NCBI RefSeq assembly: GCF_003149515.1
Contig: NZ_CP029145.1
Location: 1,612,001-1,676,000 of the forward strand
DNA from: Hymenobacter nivis
GTDB lineage: Bacteria > Bacteroidota > Bacteroidia > Cytophagales > Hymenobacteraceae
Direction: 5' to 3'
Length of the DNA stretch: 64,000 nucleotides
How positions within the stretch are numbered: the first letter of the stretch is position 1; each line of letters opens with the position of its first letter. The notes under the pieces are model-generated. The model made no database searches, was not told the origin of the DNA, and saw only the letters and a list, made by a program, of their open reading frames with translations. The translations under genes and the position numbers were made by a program. Positions 34,732-43,162 of the stretch are shown here, in pieces.

Positions 34732-35376
34732 GGGCGGAAAGGGGATGGGTGGGGGAATACTTGCCGGCGGGTAAAAGAACAAAACGCACAACAAGATAGG
34801 GATCTGCGCAACTTTGGTACCTAAAAAGCGCAGCAATTGGCAACAAGTACTGGGAAATAAAATGAACGGCGGGGCCCCACCGTTCTGTTACTGATTTTCA
34901 GGCGTTCAATTGGCTAGATTTGATGCGCGCTTCTGCCTTAATTAATTACCGCGGCTTCCCATGAAAAAATAATTTTTGCGTCGCTCGGGGCTGCGTTGCT
35001 GCTGGGTAACTAAGGCAAACAGCCAAGTGGTGCTGGCCGTGCGCAATTCGTCGGCCGTCGTCAACAGCTAGTGCCAGCACCTCACGCACGGTAATATCCG
35101 GCTGCAAAGCAGAACTGCCGAGTTGTTTTACAAAGGCATCGTGGTAAAGCTGCTCGGCGCCATGCTGGCCAGCACGTTAAGTATTTTTCTATTTACTAAA
35201 GGCAATTGGGCTTGATTTTTTGAGGCGCTTCCGCCTTCGGTGTGGGGAGCGTGCCGGAAGTGCTTGAAAAAATTCATTTGCTAGTACTAAAACGACGCGC
35301 GCCGCCGGCCCGACCGCACAATATGATAGAAAATTTATAATTTGCCGAGCTTCCTACCGCCCACAACCTCCCTGCC
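34732..35376. other. 640-bp region without a recognisable gene
   Basis: A 22-base palindrome GAACGG...CCGTTC (34864-34885) with a GGGGCCCC core lies at the left side. The rest has only short frames, including a 17-codon one near 35160-35215; no family recognised. It is the divergent space between the isomerase and the GMC subunit genes and presumably contains both promoters, but I see no exact TAnnTTTG. Confidence 0.45.
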
Positions 35377-35943
35377 ATGAACCGGCGTACTGCCCTCAAA
35401 ACTTTTGCCCTTGTGGCCGGCGCCGCGGCGCTACTGCCCGCCTGCTCGCACCCCCCGGCCGAACTGCCAGCCTCCGTGCCGCTGCGACACCTGGCTGTGA
35501 ACGCCCGCCAGGAAAAAACGCTGGCCGAGGTCTGCGAAACCATCTTGCCCAAAACCGACACGCCCGGCGCTAAAGACCTCAGCGTGCACCTGTACGTGCT
35601 GAAAATGCTGGATGACTGCTCCAGCCCGGACGAGCAGCGCGCGTTTCAGGCCGGCCTGGGCCAGCTCGACGAGGCTGCCCAGCAGCGCCATGCGCAGCCA
35701 TTTTTGGGGTGCAGCCCCGCACAGCGGCTAGCTCTGCTGCAAGGCGTCGAGCAGGGGAAAGGCTTCCCATCCGACTTGGTGAGCTTTTATAAAACGGCCA
35801 AGCGGCTGACGGTTTCGGGCTACACCGGCAGCAAGTATTTCCTGACCCAACAGATTGTCTACGAGCTCGTACCGAGCCGCTACAACGGTTATTTTCCCAT
35901 CAAAGACGTCAACCTGTCCAAATCTCACCATGGCCAATCTTAA
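35377..35943 (+). CDS. Gluconate 2-dehydrogenase subunit 3 family lipoprotein
   Basis: 188 residues. N terminus MNRRTALKTFALVAGAAALLPACS is a twin-arginine signal ending in a lipobox (LPAC), so the protein is exported folded and lipid-anchored. The rest matches the small subunit family (LAEVCETILPKTDTPGAKDLSVHLYVLKMLDDC). This subunit partners a GMC flavoprotein and helps its export. Its 3' end overlaps the start of the GMC gene by 14 bases, implying translational coupling. Confidence 0.9.
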   Translation: MNRRTALKTFALVAGAAALLPACSHPPAELPASVPLRHLAVNARQEKTLAEVCETILPKTDTPGAKDLSVHLYVLKMLDDCSSPDEQRAFQAGLGQLDEAAQQRHAQPFLGCSPAQRLALLQGVEQGKGFPSDLVSFYKTAKRLTVSGYTGSKYFLTQQIVYELVPSRYNGYFPIKDVNLSKSHHGQS

Positions 35944-37648
35944 CATCGACAGCGTGAAGGCGCGGACCTACGACGCCATCGTTATCGGCTCGGGTATGGC
36001 GGGCGGCTGGGCAGCCAAGGAACTGACCGGCAAGGGTTTGAAAACACTGGTGGTGGAGCGCGGCCGCGATGTGCAGCACATCAAAGATTACCCCACCACT
36101 AATATGATGCCTTGGGAATTTCCGCACGGCGGGGCCCTACCGCTCGACGTGAAGGAGGCCAACCCGGTCGTCAGCCGTTGCTACGCTTTCCGGGAGGACG
36201 CCATGCACTTTTTCGTGAAGGATGCCGAGCACCCCTACGTACAGGAAAAGCCGTTTGACTGGATTCGGGGCTACCAGGTGGGCGGCAAGTCGCTGATGTG
36301 GGCCCGGCAAACCCAGCGCTGGAGCAGCTTCGATTTTGAGGGCCCCGCGCGCGACGGCTTTGCTGTGGACTGGCCCATTCGCTACCAAGACGTGGCCCCG
36401 TGGTACAGCTACGTGGAGAAGTTTGCCGGCATCAGCGGGCACGCCGACGGCCTGGCCGAGCTGCCCGACGGCGAGTTTTTGCCCGCCTACCCGCTGAACG
36501 CGGTGGAGGACTATTTCCGGCAGCAGGTGAAGCAGAAGTATCCTGGCCGCCATGTCATCAGCGCCCGCTGCGCGCACCTCTCCAAGCCTAACCCCGTGCA
36601 CTACGAGCAGGGCCGCGTGCAGTGTCAAAACCGGGTGTTGTGCCAGCGCGGCTGCCCATTTGGCGGTTACTTCAGCAGCAACTCTACCACGCTGCCCTGG
36701 GCCCAGAAGTCGGGGCTCCTCACGCTCAAGCCCAACCAGGTGGTGCAGTCCATTCTGTACGACGAGCAGCAGCAGCGCGCCACCGGCATCCGGGTGGTGG
36801 ATACGCACACCAAGGCCACGACCGAGTACTACGCCCGCATCGTGTTCGTGAACGCCGGGGCCCTGAATACTAATTTGTTGCTGCTGAACTCGACCTCGCA
36901 CCGTTTCCCGCAGGGCTTGGGCAACGACAACGGGCTAATGGGCAAGTTTGTGGGCTTCCATAATTACAGCGCCCGCATTTCGGCCGAGTACGACGGCGCC
37001 AAAGACCTGACCACCGACGGGCGCAACCCGGCCGGCGGCGGCTACATCCCGCGCTTCCGCAACGTGTTCAAGCAGGAAACCAACTTTCTGCGCGGCTACG
37101 CCGCTGGCCTGGAGGCCCACCGCGGCCTCGACCACACGGAGCACGCCATCGGCAACGGGTTCAAGGACAGTATCCTGCACCCGAAGTTTGGGCCCTGGAC
37201 CGTGGGCTCGCATATGATGGGCGAAACCATCCCGAAGGAAACCAACTACGTGCGCCTCGACCCCACCCGCAAAGACGAGTGGGGCATGCCGCTGCTGAAC
37301 ATTTCGGTGGCCTACGACGACAACGACGCCAAAATGAAGCAGGACTACTTCGATCAGTTCAGTGAAATGTTCACCCAGGCTGGCTTCACCAATATCAAAA
37401 CCCAGGATTCGGGCCAGGCCCCGGGCCTTGACATCCACGAGATGGGCGGCGTGCGCATGGGCCGCGACCCCAAAACGTCGCTCCTCAACGAGTGGAACCA
37501 GTTGCACGCCTGCCCCAACGTGTTCGTGACCGACGGGGCCTGTATGACCTCCACTTCCACTCAAAACCCTTCACTCACCTACATGGCCCTCACCGCGAGG
37601 GCTGTGGACTACGCGGTTAAAGCGGCCGCCCGCGGCGGCGTAGTGTAG
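35930..37648 (+). CDS. GMC family periplasmic oxidoreductase
   Basis: Start at ATG 35930 (MANLNIDSVKARTYDAIVIGSGMAGG), inside the end of the preceding gene. 572 residues. FAD motif GSGMAGGWAA with VVERG; the GMC signature region VGGKSLMWARQTQRW; C-terminal DIHEMGGVRMG and TSTQNPSLTYMALTARA containing the His/Asn of the active site. There is no signal of its own; export is probably with subunit 3. It oxidises sugars or polyols in the periplasm, passing electrons to a cytochrome not seen here. Relatives include glucoside 3-dehydrogenases, so a 3-keto-sugar product is possible (inference). Confidence 0.9.
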   Translation: MANLNIDSVKARTYDAIVIGSGMAGGWAAKELTGKGLKTLVVERGRDVQHIKDYPTTNMMPWEFPHGGALPLDVKEANPVVSRCYAFREDAMHFFVKDAEHPYVQEKPFDWIRGYQVGGKSLMWARQTQRWSSFDFEGPARDGFAVDWPIRYQDVAPWYSYVEKFAGISGHADGLAELPDGEFLPAYPLNAVEDYFRQQVKQKYPGRHVISARCAHLSKPNPVHYEQGRVQCQNRVLCQRGCPFGGYFSSNSTTLPWAQKSGLLTLKPNQVVQSILYDEQQQRATGIRVVDTHTKATTEYYARIVFVNAGALNTNLLLLNSTSHRFPQGLGNDNGLMGKFVGFHNYSARISAEYDGAKDLTTDGRNPAGGGYIPRFRNVFKQETNFLRGYAAGLEAHRGLDHTEHAIGNGFKDSILHPKFGPWTVGSHMMGETIPKETNYVRLDPTRKDEWGMPLLNISVAYDDNDAKMKQDYFDQFSEMFTQAGFTNIKTQDSGQAPGLDIHEMGGVRMGRDPKTSLLNEWNQLHACPNVFVTDGACMTSTSTQNPSLTYMALTARAVDYAVKAAARGGVV

Positions 37649-37659
37649 GGCCCCGGGGG

Positions 37660-38223
37660 CTACACCAGTTTCTCCAGCACCACCAGCGTCAGCGGCTGGC
37701 GGGGGCGGCCGAAGCGCGTGCCGGCCGGGAACGGCTCGGTGGTACCAGTGCGTCCGTAGCCGCGGCGCTCGTACCAGGCCAGCAGCTCGGTACGAGCTGA
37801 TACAACGGTGATTTTCAGGTGTGTGCAGCCTTGTTGGCGCGCCTGGGCTTCGGCGGCTTCGAGCAGGTGGCGGCCCAGGCCGTGCGCCTGCGCCGCGGGG
37901 GCCACGGCCAGCGTGCCGAGGTAGAGGCCGGGGCCCTGTGCCTGTAAGTACACGCCGCCCACGAGCTGCCCGCCGGGCCCCACGGCCAGTAAAAACCCGC
38001 CGCCTGGGGCCCCCAGCAGCTCGTGCAGCGCGGTTTCGTCGGTGCGCGGGCCGTCGAGCAGGTGCACTTCGGTGGTCCAGGCCTGGCGCGAGGCCTCGCC
38101 CCGGTAGGCATCGTTGATGAGGGCGGCCAGTGCGGGCACGTCGGCGGTGGTGGCGGGGCGAAGGGTGGGGGCGGGTATCACTGCGTAAAAGTAGCTGGCC
38201 GGCGCAACCCCCGGGGGCCCCAC
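37660..38223 (-). CDS. GNAT family N-acetyltransferase
   Basis: 187 residues from 38223; a GTG at 38181 (VIPAPTLRPATTADV) is the more usual family start. GNAT motifs: TADVPALAALINDAYRG; acetyl-CoA loop LAVAPAAQAHGLGRHLLEAAEAQARQQG; then LAWYERRGYGRTGTTEPFP. Acceptor unknown. Only 11 bases separate its end from the end of the convergent GMC gene, with no long hairpin, unlike other convergent pairs here. Confidence 0.85.
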   Translation of the reverse strand: MGPPGVAPASYFYAVIPAPTLRPATTADVPALAALINDAYRGEASRQAWTTEVHLLDGPRTDETALHELLGAPGGGFLLAVGPGGQLVGGVYLQAQGPGLYLGTLAVAPAAQAHGLGRHLLEAAEAQARQQGCTHLKITVVSARTELLAWYERRGYGRTGTTEPFPAGTRFGRPRQPLTLVVLEKLV

Positions 38224-38255
38224 GGCCGTTTAGCCTGTAGCCACTGCCCCGACTT

Positions 38256-38900
38256 ATGAGCCCCAACGACGCCCACGCCCTCCCGCCCGAAGCCTTCCGC
38301 CGCCAGGACGAAACCCCCGACGCGCAGTTTTACCAGGCCCCGCGCTTCGTCACGCACATTGACGACGCGGCCATTGCTGCCGTCACGCAGCTCTACCGCG
38401 AGTATTTTCCAGCCGGTGGGGCCCTGCTCGATTTGATGAGCAGCTGGGTGAGCCACCTGCCCGCCGACGTGCCCTACCGCCGCGTGGCGGGCCTGGGCAT
38501 GAACGCCGCCGAACTGCGCGCCAACCCCCGCCTGACCGAGCGCGCGGTGCGGGACCTCAACCAGCAGCCCACGCTTGAATTTGCTGACAATGAGTTTGAT
38601 GGGGCCGCCATCTGCGTGTCCATCGACTACCTCACCCAGCCCGTGGCGGTACTGCGCGAGCTGGCCCGCGTGTTGCGGCCCGGGGCCCCGCTGGTCGTCA
38701 CCTTCTCCAACCGCTGCTTTCCGAGCAAGGCCATCGCCGCCTGGCACTCCCTTGACGACCGCGGCCATCTAGCCCTGGTGCGGCGCTTTTTGCTGGCCGC
38801 CGACGGCTGGGATGCTATTGAACTGCTCGACCGTAGCCCCCGCGTCGGCGACCCGCTATTTGCGGTGGTGGCGCGGGCGGCGGGGGCCCCGGTAGCGTAG
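38256..38900 (+). CDS. SAM-dependent methyltransferase-like protein
   Basis: 214 residues. A Rossmann-like order can be seen: GGALLDLMSSWVSHLP (motif I, with an unusual sequence), GLGMNAAELRANPRL, DNEFDGAAICVSIDYLTQPVAVLRELARVLRPGAPLVVTFSNRCFP (motifs II-III of the type 11 fold). The glycine-rich SAM loop is degenerate (LLDLMSS), so activity is not certain. Divergent from the acetyltransferase, with 32 bases between starts. Confidence 0.75.
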   Translation: MSPNDAHALPPEAFRRQDETPDAQFYQAPRFVTHIDDAAIAAVTQLYREYFPAGGALLDLMSSWVSHLPADVPYRRVAGLGMNAAELRANPRLTERAVRDLNQQPTLEFADNEFDGAAICVSIDYLTQPVAVLRELARVLRPGAPLVVTFSNRCFPSKAIAAWHSLDDRGHLALVRRFLLAADGWDAIELLDRSPRVGDPLFAVVARAAGAPVA

Positions 38901-39045
38901 CGCGGCGGGCCGTTTGGGGGCCCCACGCGGGGTTGGTGCCGGGAAATAATGCGTGAAATATCGTTGCAAACTATCCTCATCGAAACCGATAGGTAGGGCA
39001 AAAAACGGGCGTGTACCTTGCGCTAACAACGATTTATCCCGCCCC

Positions 39046-40158
39046 ATGCTCCGCAATTTATTCACGCTCCGCCGCCCGGCCCTGCTGCTGGCGCTGCCCA
39101 CGCTGCTTGCCGCTTGCCAAAGCCAACCCGCCCAGCAACAAGCTGCCACCGGTGCCGCTGCGCCCGGCGCGAAAGCCGATTCGACCGGCAAAAAGTACTT
39201 GGCCCAGCCGCTGGTGCGCGATATTTACACCGCCGACCCGTCGGCGCACGTCTTCAACGGCAAGATTTATATCTACCCCTCGCACGACTTCGAGGCGGGT
39301 GTTCCGGAGAACGACAACGGCGACCACTTCGCCATGCGCGATTACCACGTGTTGTCGCTCGATAGCATTGGGGGCAAGGTGACCGACCACGGCGTGGCCC
39401 TCGATACCAAGGATATTCCGTGGGCTGGCCGCCAGCTGTGGGCCCCCGACGTGGCCTTCAAGAACGGCACCTACTACCTGTACTTCCCGCTGAAAGACAA
39501 GCAGGACGTGTTCCGTATCGGCGTGGCCACCAGCCCGTCGCCCACCGGCCCGTTCAAAGCCGAGGCCGCGCCTATCGCCGGCAGCTTCAGCATCGACCCG
39601 GCCGTATTTGCCGATACCGACGGCAAGACCTACATGTACTTTGGGGGCCTGTGGGGTGGGCAGCTCCAGCGCTGGGTCACGGGCAAGTACAACGCCGCCG
39701 CGCCCGACAAAAAGCCCGACGGTAACGGGCCCGCCGTGGGGGCCCGGGTGGCCGTCCTTAGCCCCGACATGAAGCACTTCGCCGGCCCGGTGAAGGAAAT
39801 TACTATCCTCGACTCGCTCGGCAAGCCCCTGCTGGCCAGCGACAGTAAGCACCGCTTCTTCGAGGGCGGCTGGCTGCACAAGTACCAGGGCAAGTACTAC
39901 TTCTCGTACTCGACTGGCGACACGCACCTGCTGGTGTACGCCGTGGGCACCTCGCCCTACGGCCCCTTCACTTACAAAGGCGTGATTATGAAGCCCGTGG
40001 AAGGCTGGACGACGCACCACTCCATCATCGAGTTCAAGGGTAAGTGGTACATATTCTACCACGACACCCAGCTCAGCGGCAAAACCTGGCTGCGCAACGT
40101 GAAGGTGACCGAGCTCAAGCGCAACCCCGACGGCAGCATCGTCACCATCACCCCGTAA
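39046..40158 (+). CDS. Glycoside hydrolase family 43 lipoprotein
   Basis: Start at ATG 39046 (MLRNLFTLRRPALLLALPTLLAACQSQ), a lipoprotein signal with lipobox LLAAC; the longer frame lacks a sensible lead. 370 residues. Five-bladed propeller features: YTADPSAHVFNGKIYIYPSHD (general base Asp), APDVAFKNGTYYLYFPLKD, SIDPAVFADTDGKTYMYFGG (pKa-modulating Asp) and HRFFEGGWLHKYQGKYYFSYS (acid Glu). Expected activity: arabinofuranosidase or xylosidase on plant polysaccharide side chains, at the periplasmic or surface membrane. No SusC/SusD pair is present in the window. Confidence 0.9.
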   Translation: MLRNLFTLRRPALLLALPTLLAACQSQPAQQQAATGAAAPGAKADSTGKKYLAQPLVRDIYTADPSAHVFNGKIYIYPSHDFEAGVPENDNGDHFAMRDYHVLSLDSIGGKVTDHGVALDTKDIPWAGRQLWAPDVAFKNGTYYLYFPLKDKQDVFRIGVATSPSPTGPFKAEAAPIAGSFSIDPAVFADTDGKTYMYFGGLWGGQLQRWVTGKYNAAAPDKKPDGNGPAVGARVAVLSPDMKHFAGPVKEITILDSLGKPLLASDSKHRFFEGGWLHKYQGKYYFSYSTGDTHLLVYAVGTSPYGPFTYKGVIMKPVEGWTTHHSIIEFKGKWYIFYHDTQLSGKTWLRNVKVTELKRNPDGSIVTITP

Positions 40159-40181
40159 GAAGGTATCGTTAGCAGCTTAAA

Positions 40182-40275
40182 AACGGTCATGCTGAACGCA
40201 GTGAAGCATCTCTCCCGCAGCAGTAATTATTTACTGGCGCGGGAGAGATGCTTCACTGCGTTCAGCATGACCGTT
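40182..40275. repeat. REP-like palindrome, copy 1
   Basis: Perfect 37-bp arms (40182-40218 and 40239-40275) around a 20-base loop containing AGTAATTATTTACT. Core GTCATGCTGAAC, variable GCAGTGAAG, conserved GCATCTCTCCCGC. It lies between convergent genes (GH43 and nicotinamidase). Confidence 0.85.
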
Positions 40276-40323
40276 CTATTCTATAGCAATATATTTAGTT
40301 TTATTACTCTGGGTAATTGACGT

Positions 40324-40941
40324 TTACGGCTCGCGCAGGCCGGCGTGGCTGGTTTGCACCAGGGCCCCCAGGTCCAGCAAATCCTGCCTGGCGGCCTGCC
40401 AGCCCGCGGCCGAAATGGCGCGGGTGGCGTCCTCCAGCACCACGGCTTCGAAGCCCTCGGCCAGCGCATCTTTGGCGGTGAAATATACGCAGTAGTCGGC
40501 GGCCAGGCCGGCCACGTACACCCGCGTGACGTCGCGGCCGCGCAGGTAGGCTCCTAAGCCGGTGGCTTTTAGGTGGCCATTGTCGAAGAAGGCGCTGTAC
40601 GAGTCGATGTCCGGGTCGGTGCCCTTGCGGAAGATGGCCTCCACACGGTTTGTGTTCAGGCTGGCGTGCAGGTCCGCGCCCGGCGTGCCCTGCACGCAGT
40701 GGTCGGGCCACAGCATTTGGGGGCGGCCCTGCCACTCAATTTCGGTGAACGCCGCGTGGCCCGGATGGGCCGTGGCGAAGCTGCGGTGCCCGGCCGGGTG
40801 CCAGTCCTGCGACGCCACCACCAACCCAAACTTAGGCTGCAACGCATTGAGCTGCGCGATGATGGCGTTGCCCTCGGGTACGGCCAGCGTGCCGCCGGGC
40901 ACGAAATCGTTTTGCACGTCAATCAGCAGCAGGGCATTCAT
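40324..40941 (-). CDS. pncA: Nicotinamidase
   Basis: Start at ATG 40941 (MNALLLIDVQNDF); the upstream frame adds only a Pro-rich lead. 205 residues. Catalytic triad: Asp in LIDVQND, Lys in FRKGTDPDIDSYSAF, Cys in AADYCVYFT. Metal site: SQDWHPAGHRSF with Asp and two His. It converts nicotinamide to nicotinate for NAD recycling, in the cytoplasm. Divergent from the SDR gene. It ends 48 bases from a REP-like palindrome. Confidence 0.93.
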   Translation of the reverse strand: MNALLLIDVQNDFVPGGTLAVPEGNAIIAQLNALQPKFGLVVASQDWHPAGHRSFATAHPGHAAFTEIEWQGRPQMLWPDHCVQGTPGADLHASLNTNRVEAIFRKGTDPDIDSYSAFFDNGHLKATGLGAYLRGRDVTRVYVAGLAADYCVYFTAKDALAEGFEAVVLEDATRAISAAGWQAARQDLLDLGALVQTSHAGLREP

Positions 40942-41060
40942 GGGCGGGGGAGGGGCGAAAGGTTCGGGGCCCGAAAAGTAGGGCCCCGGCGCCAAAACCC
41001 GGCCGCGGGGCCCTTTGTTGGGGGCCCAACCGAGCGGAGAGTCCGCCCCTTTCTATCCTT

Positions 41061-41798
41061 ATGAACCTTTCCCACAACACCGTTTTGATTACTGGCGGCG
41101 CCTCCGGCATCGGCCTGGCGCTGGCCGTGCGCTTTTTGCACGCCGGCAGCACCGTCATCGTGTGCGGCCGGCGGGCCGACAAGCTGGCCGAGGCCCAGCA
41201 GCAGCATCCTGGCCTGCACACCCGCGTGGCCGACGTGGCCGACGCCGCCGACCGCGCCGCCCTGGCCGCCTGGGCCACCGCCGAATTTCCGGCGCTGAAC
41301 GTGCTCGTCAACAACGCCGGTATCCAGAACCGCCTACCCCTCACCGACGAAACTGTGGCCTGGGAAACCCGCCGCCAGGAAATCGCCATTAACTTCGACG
41401 CGCCCCTCCACCTGGCCACGCTGCTCGTGCCGCACCTACGCCAGCAGTCCGGCGCGGCGGTTATCAACGTCACCTCGGGCCTGGCCTTCGCGCCCATGGC
41501 GCTGATGCCGGTGTACTGCGCCACCAAGGCAGCGCTGCACTCGCTCACCCTCACGCTGCGGCACGAGCTGGCAGCCATGGGCGTGCAGGTGCTCAAAATC
41601 ATCCCCCCGGCCGTGCACACCGACCTCGGGGGGCCCGGCCTGCACAATTTCGGCGAGCCCCTCGACGCCTTTGCCGACGCCGTGATGGCTCGCCTCGCCG
41701 CCGGCGAGCAGGAGGTCGGCTACGGATCCTCGGAACAGTCGCGCCTGGCTTCGCGGGCTGAGCTGGACGCCGCCTTTCAGCGCATGAACAACCGGTAA
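41061..41798 (+). CDS. SDR family oxidoreductase, DltE-like
   Basis: 245 residues. Cofactor motif TGGASGIG, NNAGIQN, active-site Ser in NVTSGLAF and intact YCATK (YxxxK). The pattern RQEIAINFDAPLHLATLLVPHL and PAVHTDLGG is that of the DltE/COG3967 group, of unknown substrate. NADP preference is suggested by CGRR after strand two. Convergent with the dienelactone hydrolase gene across a terminator. Confidence 0.88.
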   Translation: MNLSHNTVLITGGASGIGLALAVRFLHAGSTVIVCGRRADKLAEAQQQHPGLHTRVADVADAADRAALAAWATAEFPALNVLVNNAGIQNRLPLTDETVAWETRRQEIAINFDAPLHLATLLVPHLRQQSGAAVINVTSGLAFAPMALMPVYCATKAALHSLTLTLRHELAAMGVQVLKIIPPAVHTDLGGPGLHNFGEPLDAFADAVMARLAAGEQEVGYGSSEQSRLASRAELDAAFQRMNNR

Positions 41799-41817
41799 CT
41801 CCCAGGGCCCTAAAAGG

Positions 41818-41857
41818 CAAAAGAGGCCGCCTGGAGCAATCCAAGCGGCCTCTTTTG
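41818..41857. terminator. Bidirectional terminator between SDR and DLH genes
   Basis: Perfect 13-bp stem CAAAAGAGGCCGC (41818-41830) and complement (41845-41857), with A run before and T run after. Confidence 0.85.
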
Positions 41858-41877
41858 TTGAAACGTTGGAAAGCCGA

Positions 41878-42780
41878 TTACGCTTTCTTGGCCACTTTGG
41901 CGTTGGCGAACTTCGTTTTCAGGTAGGCCAGGGCGAGCTTGTGGGCATCGGCCGCATCGGCCTGCTTGTACTTGGGGTTCGAGGGGTTGGCGAAGGCGTG
42001 GTCGGCGTCGTAGCTCTTCACGGTCACCTTTTTGCCGGCGGCGGCCATGTCCTTCTGGAACTGGGCTACTACCTCGGGGTTGATCCACTTATCCTGGGTG
42101 GCGAAGATGCCCAACACGTCGGTGTTCAGCGACTTGAGGCGGGCGACATTCTTCTCCGGCATGCCGTAGTACATCACGCAGCCCACCGTTTGCTTGCCGC
42201 CCAGCAAGGCTTCCTGCAAGCTCCAGCCGCCGCCGAAGCACCAGCCGATGGAGGCAAACGCTGCCTTGGGGCCCGCGTAGGCCTCGGCGCCCTTGAGGAT
42301 GGCGGTGGCGCGCTCGGTTTTCACGGCGGACATGTACTGGCCGGCTTCGGCCTGGGTGGTGGCCACCTTGCCGTCGTACAAATCCACGGCGATGACGTTG
42401 ACGCCGGGCAGCTCCTGGGCGTACTGGGCGGCTTCCTTCTTAATGTAATCGTTTAGGCCCCAGTACTCATGAATCACGAACAAATACTTATTGCTGGGCG
42501 TGGCGCTCTTGATTTCGAAGCCGTGACCGTCCATGCCGTCCGAGGTTTTGAACGCAATGGTTTCGCCTGCGCCGGCGTACGTATAGGGCAGCGGCGTATC
42601 GTGGCTGTTCACGAATTCCTCGCTGGAAGCCAGCATGGCGAAGGTTTCGGTGGCGGCCACGGGCTTGGCGCAGCAGCTGGCCATCGGTGCCATCGGAGCG
42701 AGCTTCCGGGCTTTTTGGGCCAAGGCCGGGGTGGCCAGTAGGGCTAAGGCAGCCCCGGCGGCGAGGAAAAACTGTTTCAT
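41878..42780 (-). CDS. Exported dienelactone hydrolase family protein
   Basis: Start at ATG 42780 (MKQFFLAAGAALALLATPALA), a clear signal peptide; the frame from 42840 adds an unrelated lead. 300 residues. DLH fold: HEYWGLNDYIKKEAAQYAQ, nucleophile Cys in IGWCFGGGWS, Asp in ATQDKWINP and His in YDADHAFANP. It cleaves lactones or esters in the periplasm; the substrate is unknown. A short C-terminal Lys/Ala tail follows. Divergent from the trp operon with about 130 bases to the trp promoter. Confidence 0.9.
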   Translation of the reverse strand: MKQFFLAAGAALALLATPALAQKARKLAPMAPMASCCAKPVAATETFAMLASSEEFVNSHDTPLPYTYAGAGETIAFKTSDGMDGHGFEIKSATPSNKYLFVIHEYWGLNDYIKKEAAQYAQELPGVNVIAVDLYDGKVATTQAEAGQYMSAVKTERATAILKGAEAYAGPKAAFASIGWCFGGGWSLQEALLGGKQTVGCVMYYGMPEKNVARLKSLNTDVLGIFATQDKWINPEVVAQFQKDMAAAGKKVTVKSYDADHAFANPSNPKYKQADAADAHKLALAYLKTKFANAKVAKKA

Positions 42781-42911
42781 CGGTGTTGGATCAGAATGAG
42801 AATTACCTGAGGTGGCCCCAGAAGCCGAACGGAACGACAATTGTTTGTTAAGGACGCGGCATTTGGCCGGGCCGCCGGCTTTTCGCTGGCTGCCCGGTGC
42901 TACACGCTTGG

Positions 42912-42942
42912 TTTGGTAATTTAAAAACCGCGCTTACCTTTG
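42912..42942 (+). promoter_or_regulatory. Promoter of the tryptophan operon
   Basis: TTTG (42912-42915), exactly 19 bases, TACCTTTG (42935-42942): a full match to the Bacteroidota housekeeping promoter consensus. The expected transcript start is about 42949, some 30 bases before the leader peptide start codon. Confidence 0.85.
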
Positions 42943-42980
42943 CACCGTCGCCAGCAGTTGCCAGGCGCTGCACTTTGATC

Positions 42981-43058
42981 ATGACCGCACAATTTACCGC
43001 AAAAGCTTGGTGGTGGCCGCTCCGTACTTCCGGACCGGACAGCCAGTGCGCGCGGTAA
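42981..43058 (+). CDS. trpL: Trp operon leader peptide with three consecutive Trp codons
   Basis: A 25-codon frame (ATG at 42981, TAA at 43056-43058) encoding MTAQFTAKAWWWPLR then TSGPDSQCAR. Codons 10-12 (43008-43016) are TGG TGG TGG. Trp is the rarest residue, so a triple run at this place is very unlikely by chance. It is followed by a 9-bp hairpin overlapping its stop codon and by a Rho-independent terminator, all within about 215 bases of the promoter and ahead of trpE. Arrangement and logic match classical trp attenuation: ribosome stalling at WWW under Trp shortage should favour read-through. Confidence 0.85.
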   Translation: MTAQFTAKAWWWPLRTSGPDSQCAR

Positions 43059-43077
43059 AATCAGTGCTTGATTTTAC
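43055..43077 (+). promoter_or_regulatory. Leader hairpin overlapping the trpL stop codon
   Basis: GTAAAATCA (43055-43063), a 5-base loop, TGATTTTAC (43069-43077): perfect 9-bp stem. A ribosome finishing the leader peptide would cover its left arm. It may be a pause hairpin or part of the antiterminator; I could not identify the mutually exclusive pairing with certainty. Confidence 0.65.
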
Positions 43078-43091
43078 TACACTTCACGAAG

Positions 43092-43117
43092 AGCCCGGCC
43101 CCCCAGCCGGGCTTTTT
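43092..43117 (+). terminator. Trp attenuator terminator
   Basis: AGCCCGGC (43092-43099), loop of six, GCCGGGCT (43106-43113), then a T run to 43117. It precedes the trpE start codon by 45 bases, so it can only act as a premature, conditional terminator. Confidence 0.85.
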
Positions 43118-43162
43118 GCATATCCGGCCGGGGCCCTACCTCACCCGCCTTTGCTCCCTTTC

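Noticed and set aside
43007..43162. 52-residue N-terminal extension of trpE
   Set aside because: It overlaps the leader-peptide WWW codons and the attenuator terminator; family similarity begins at the ATG at 43163.
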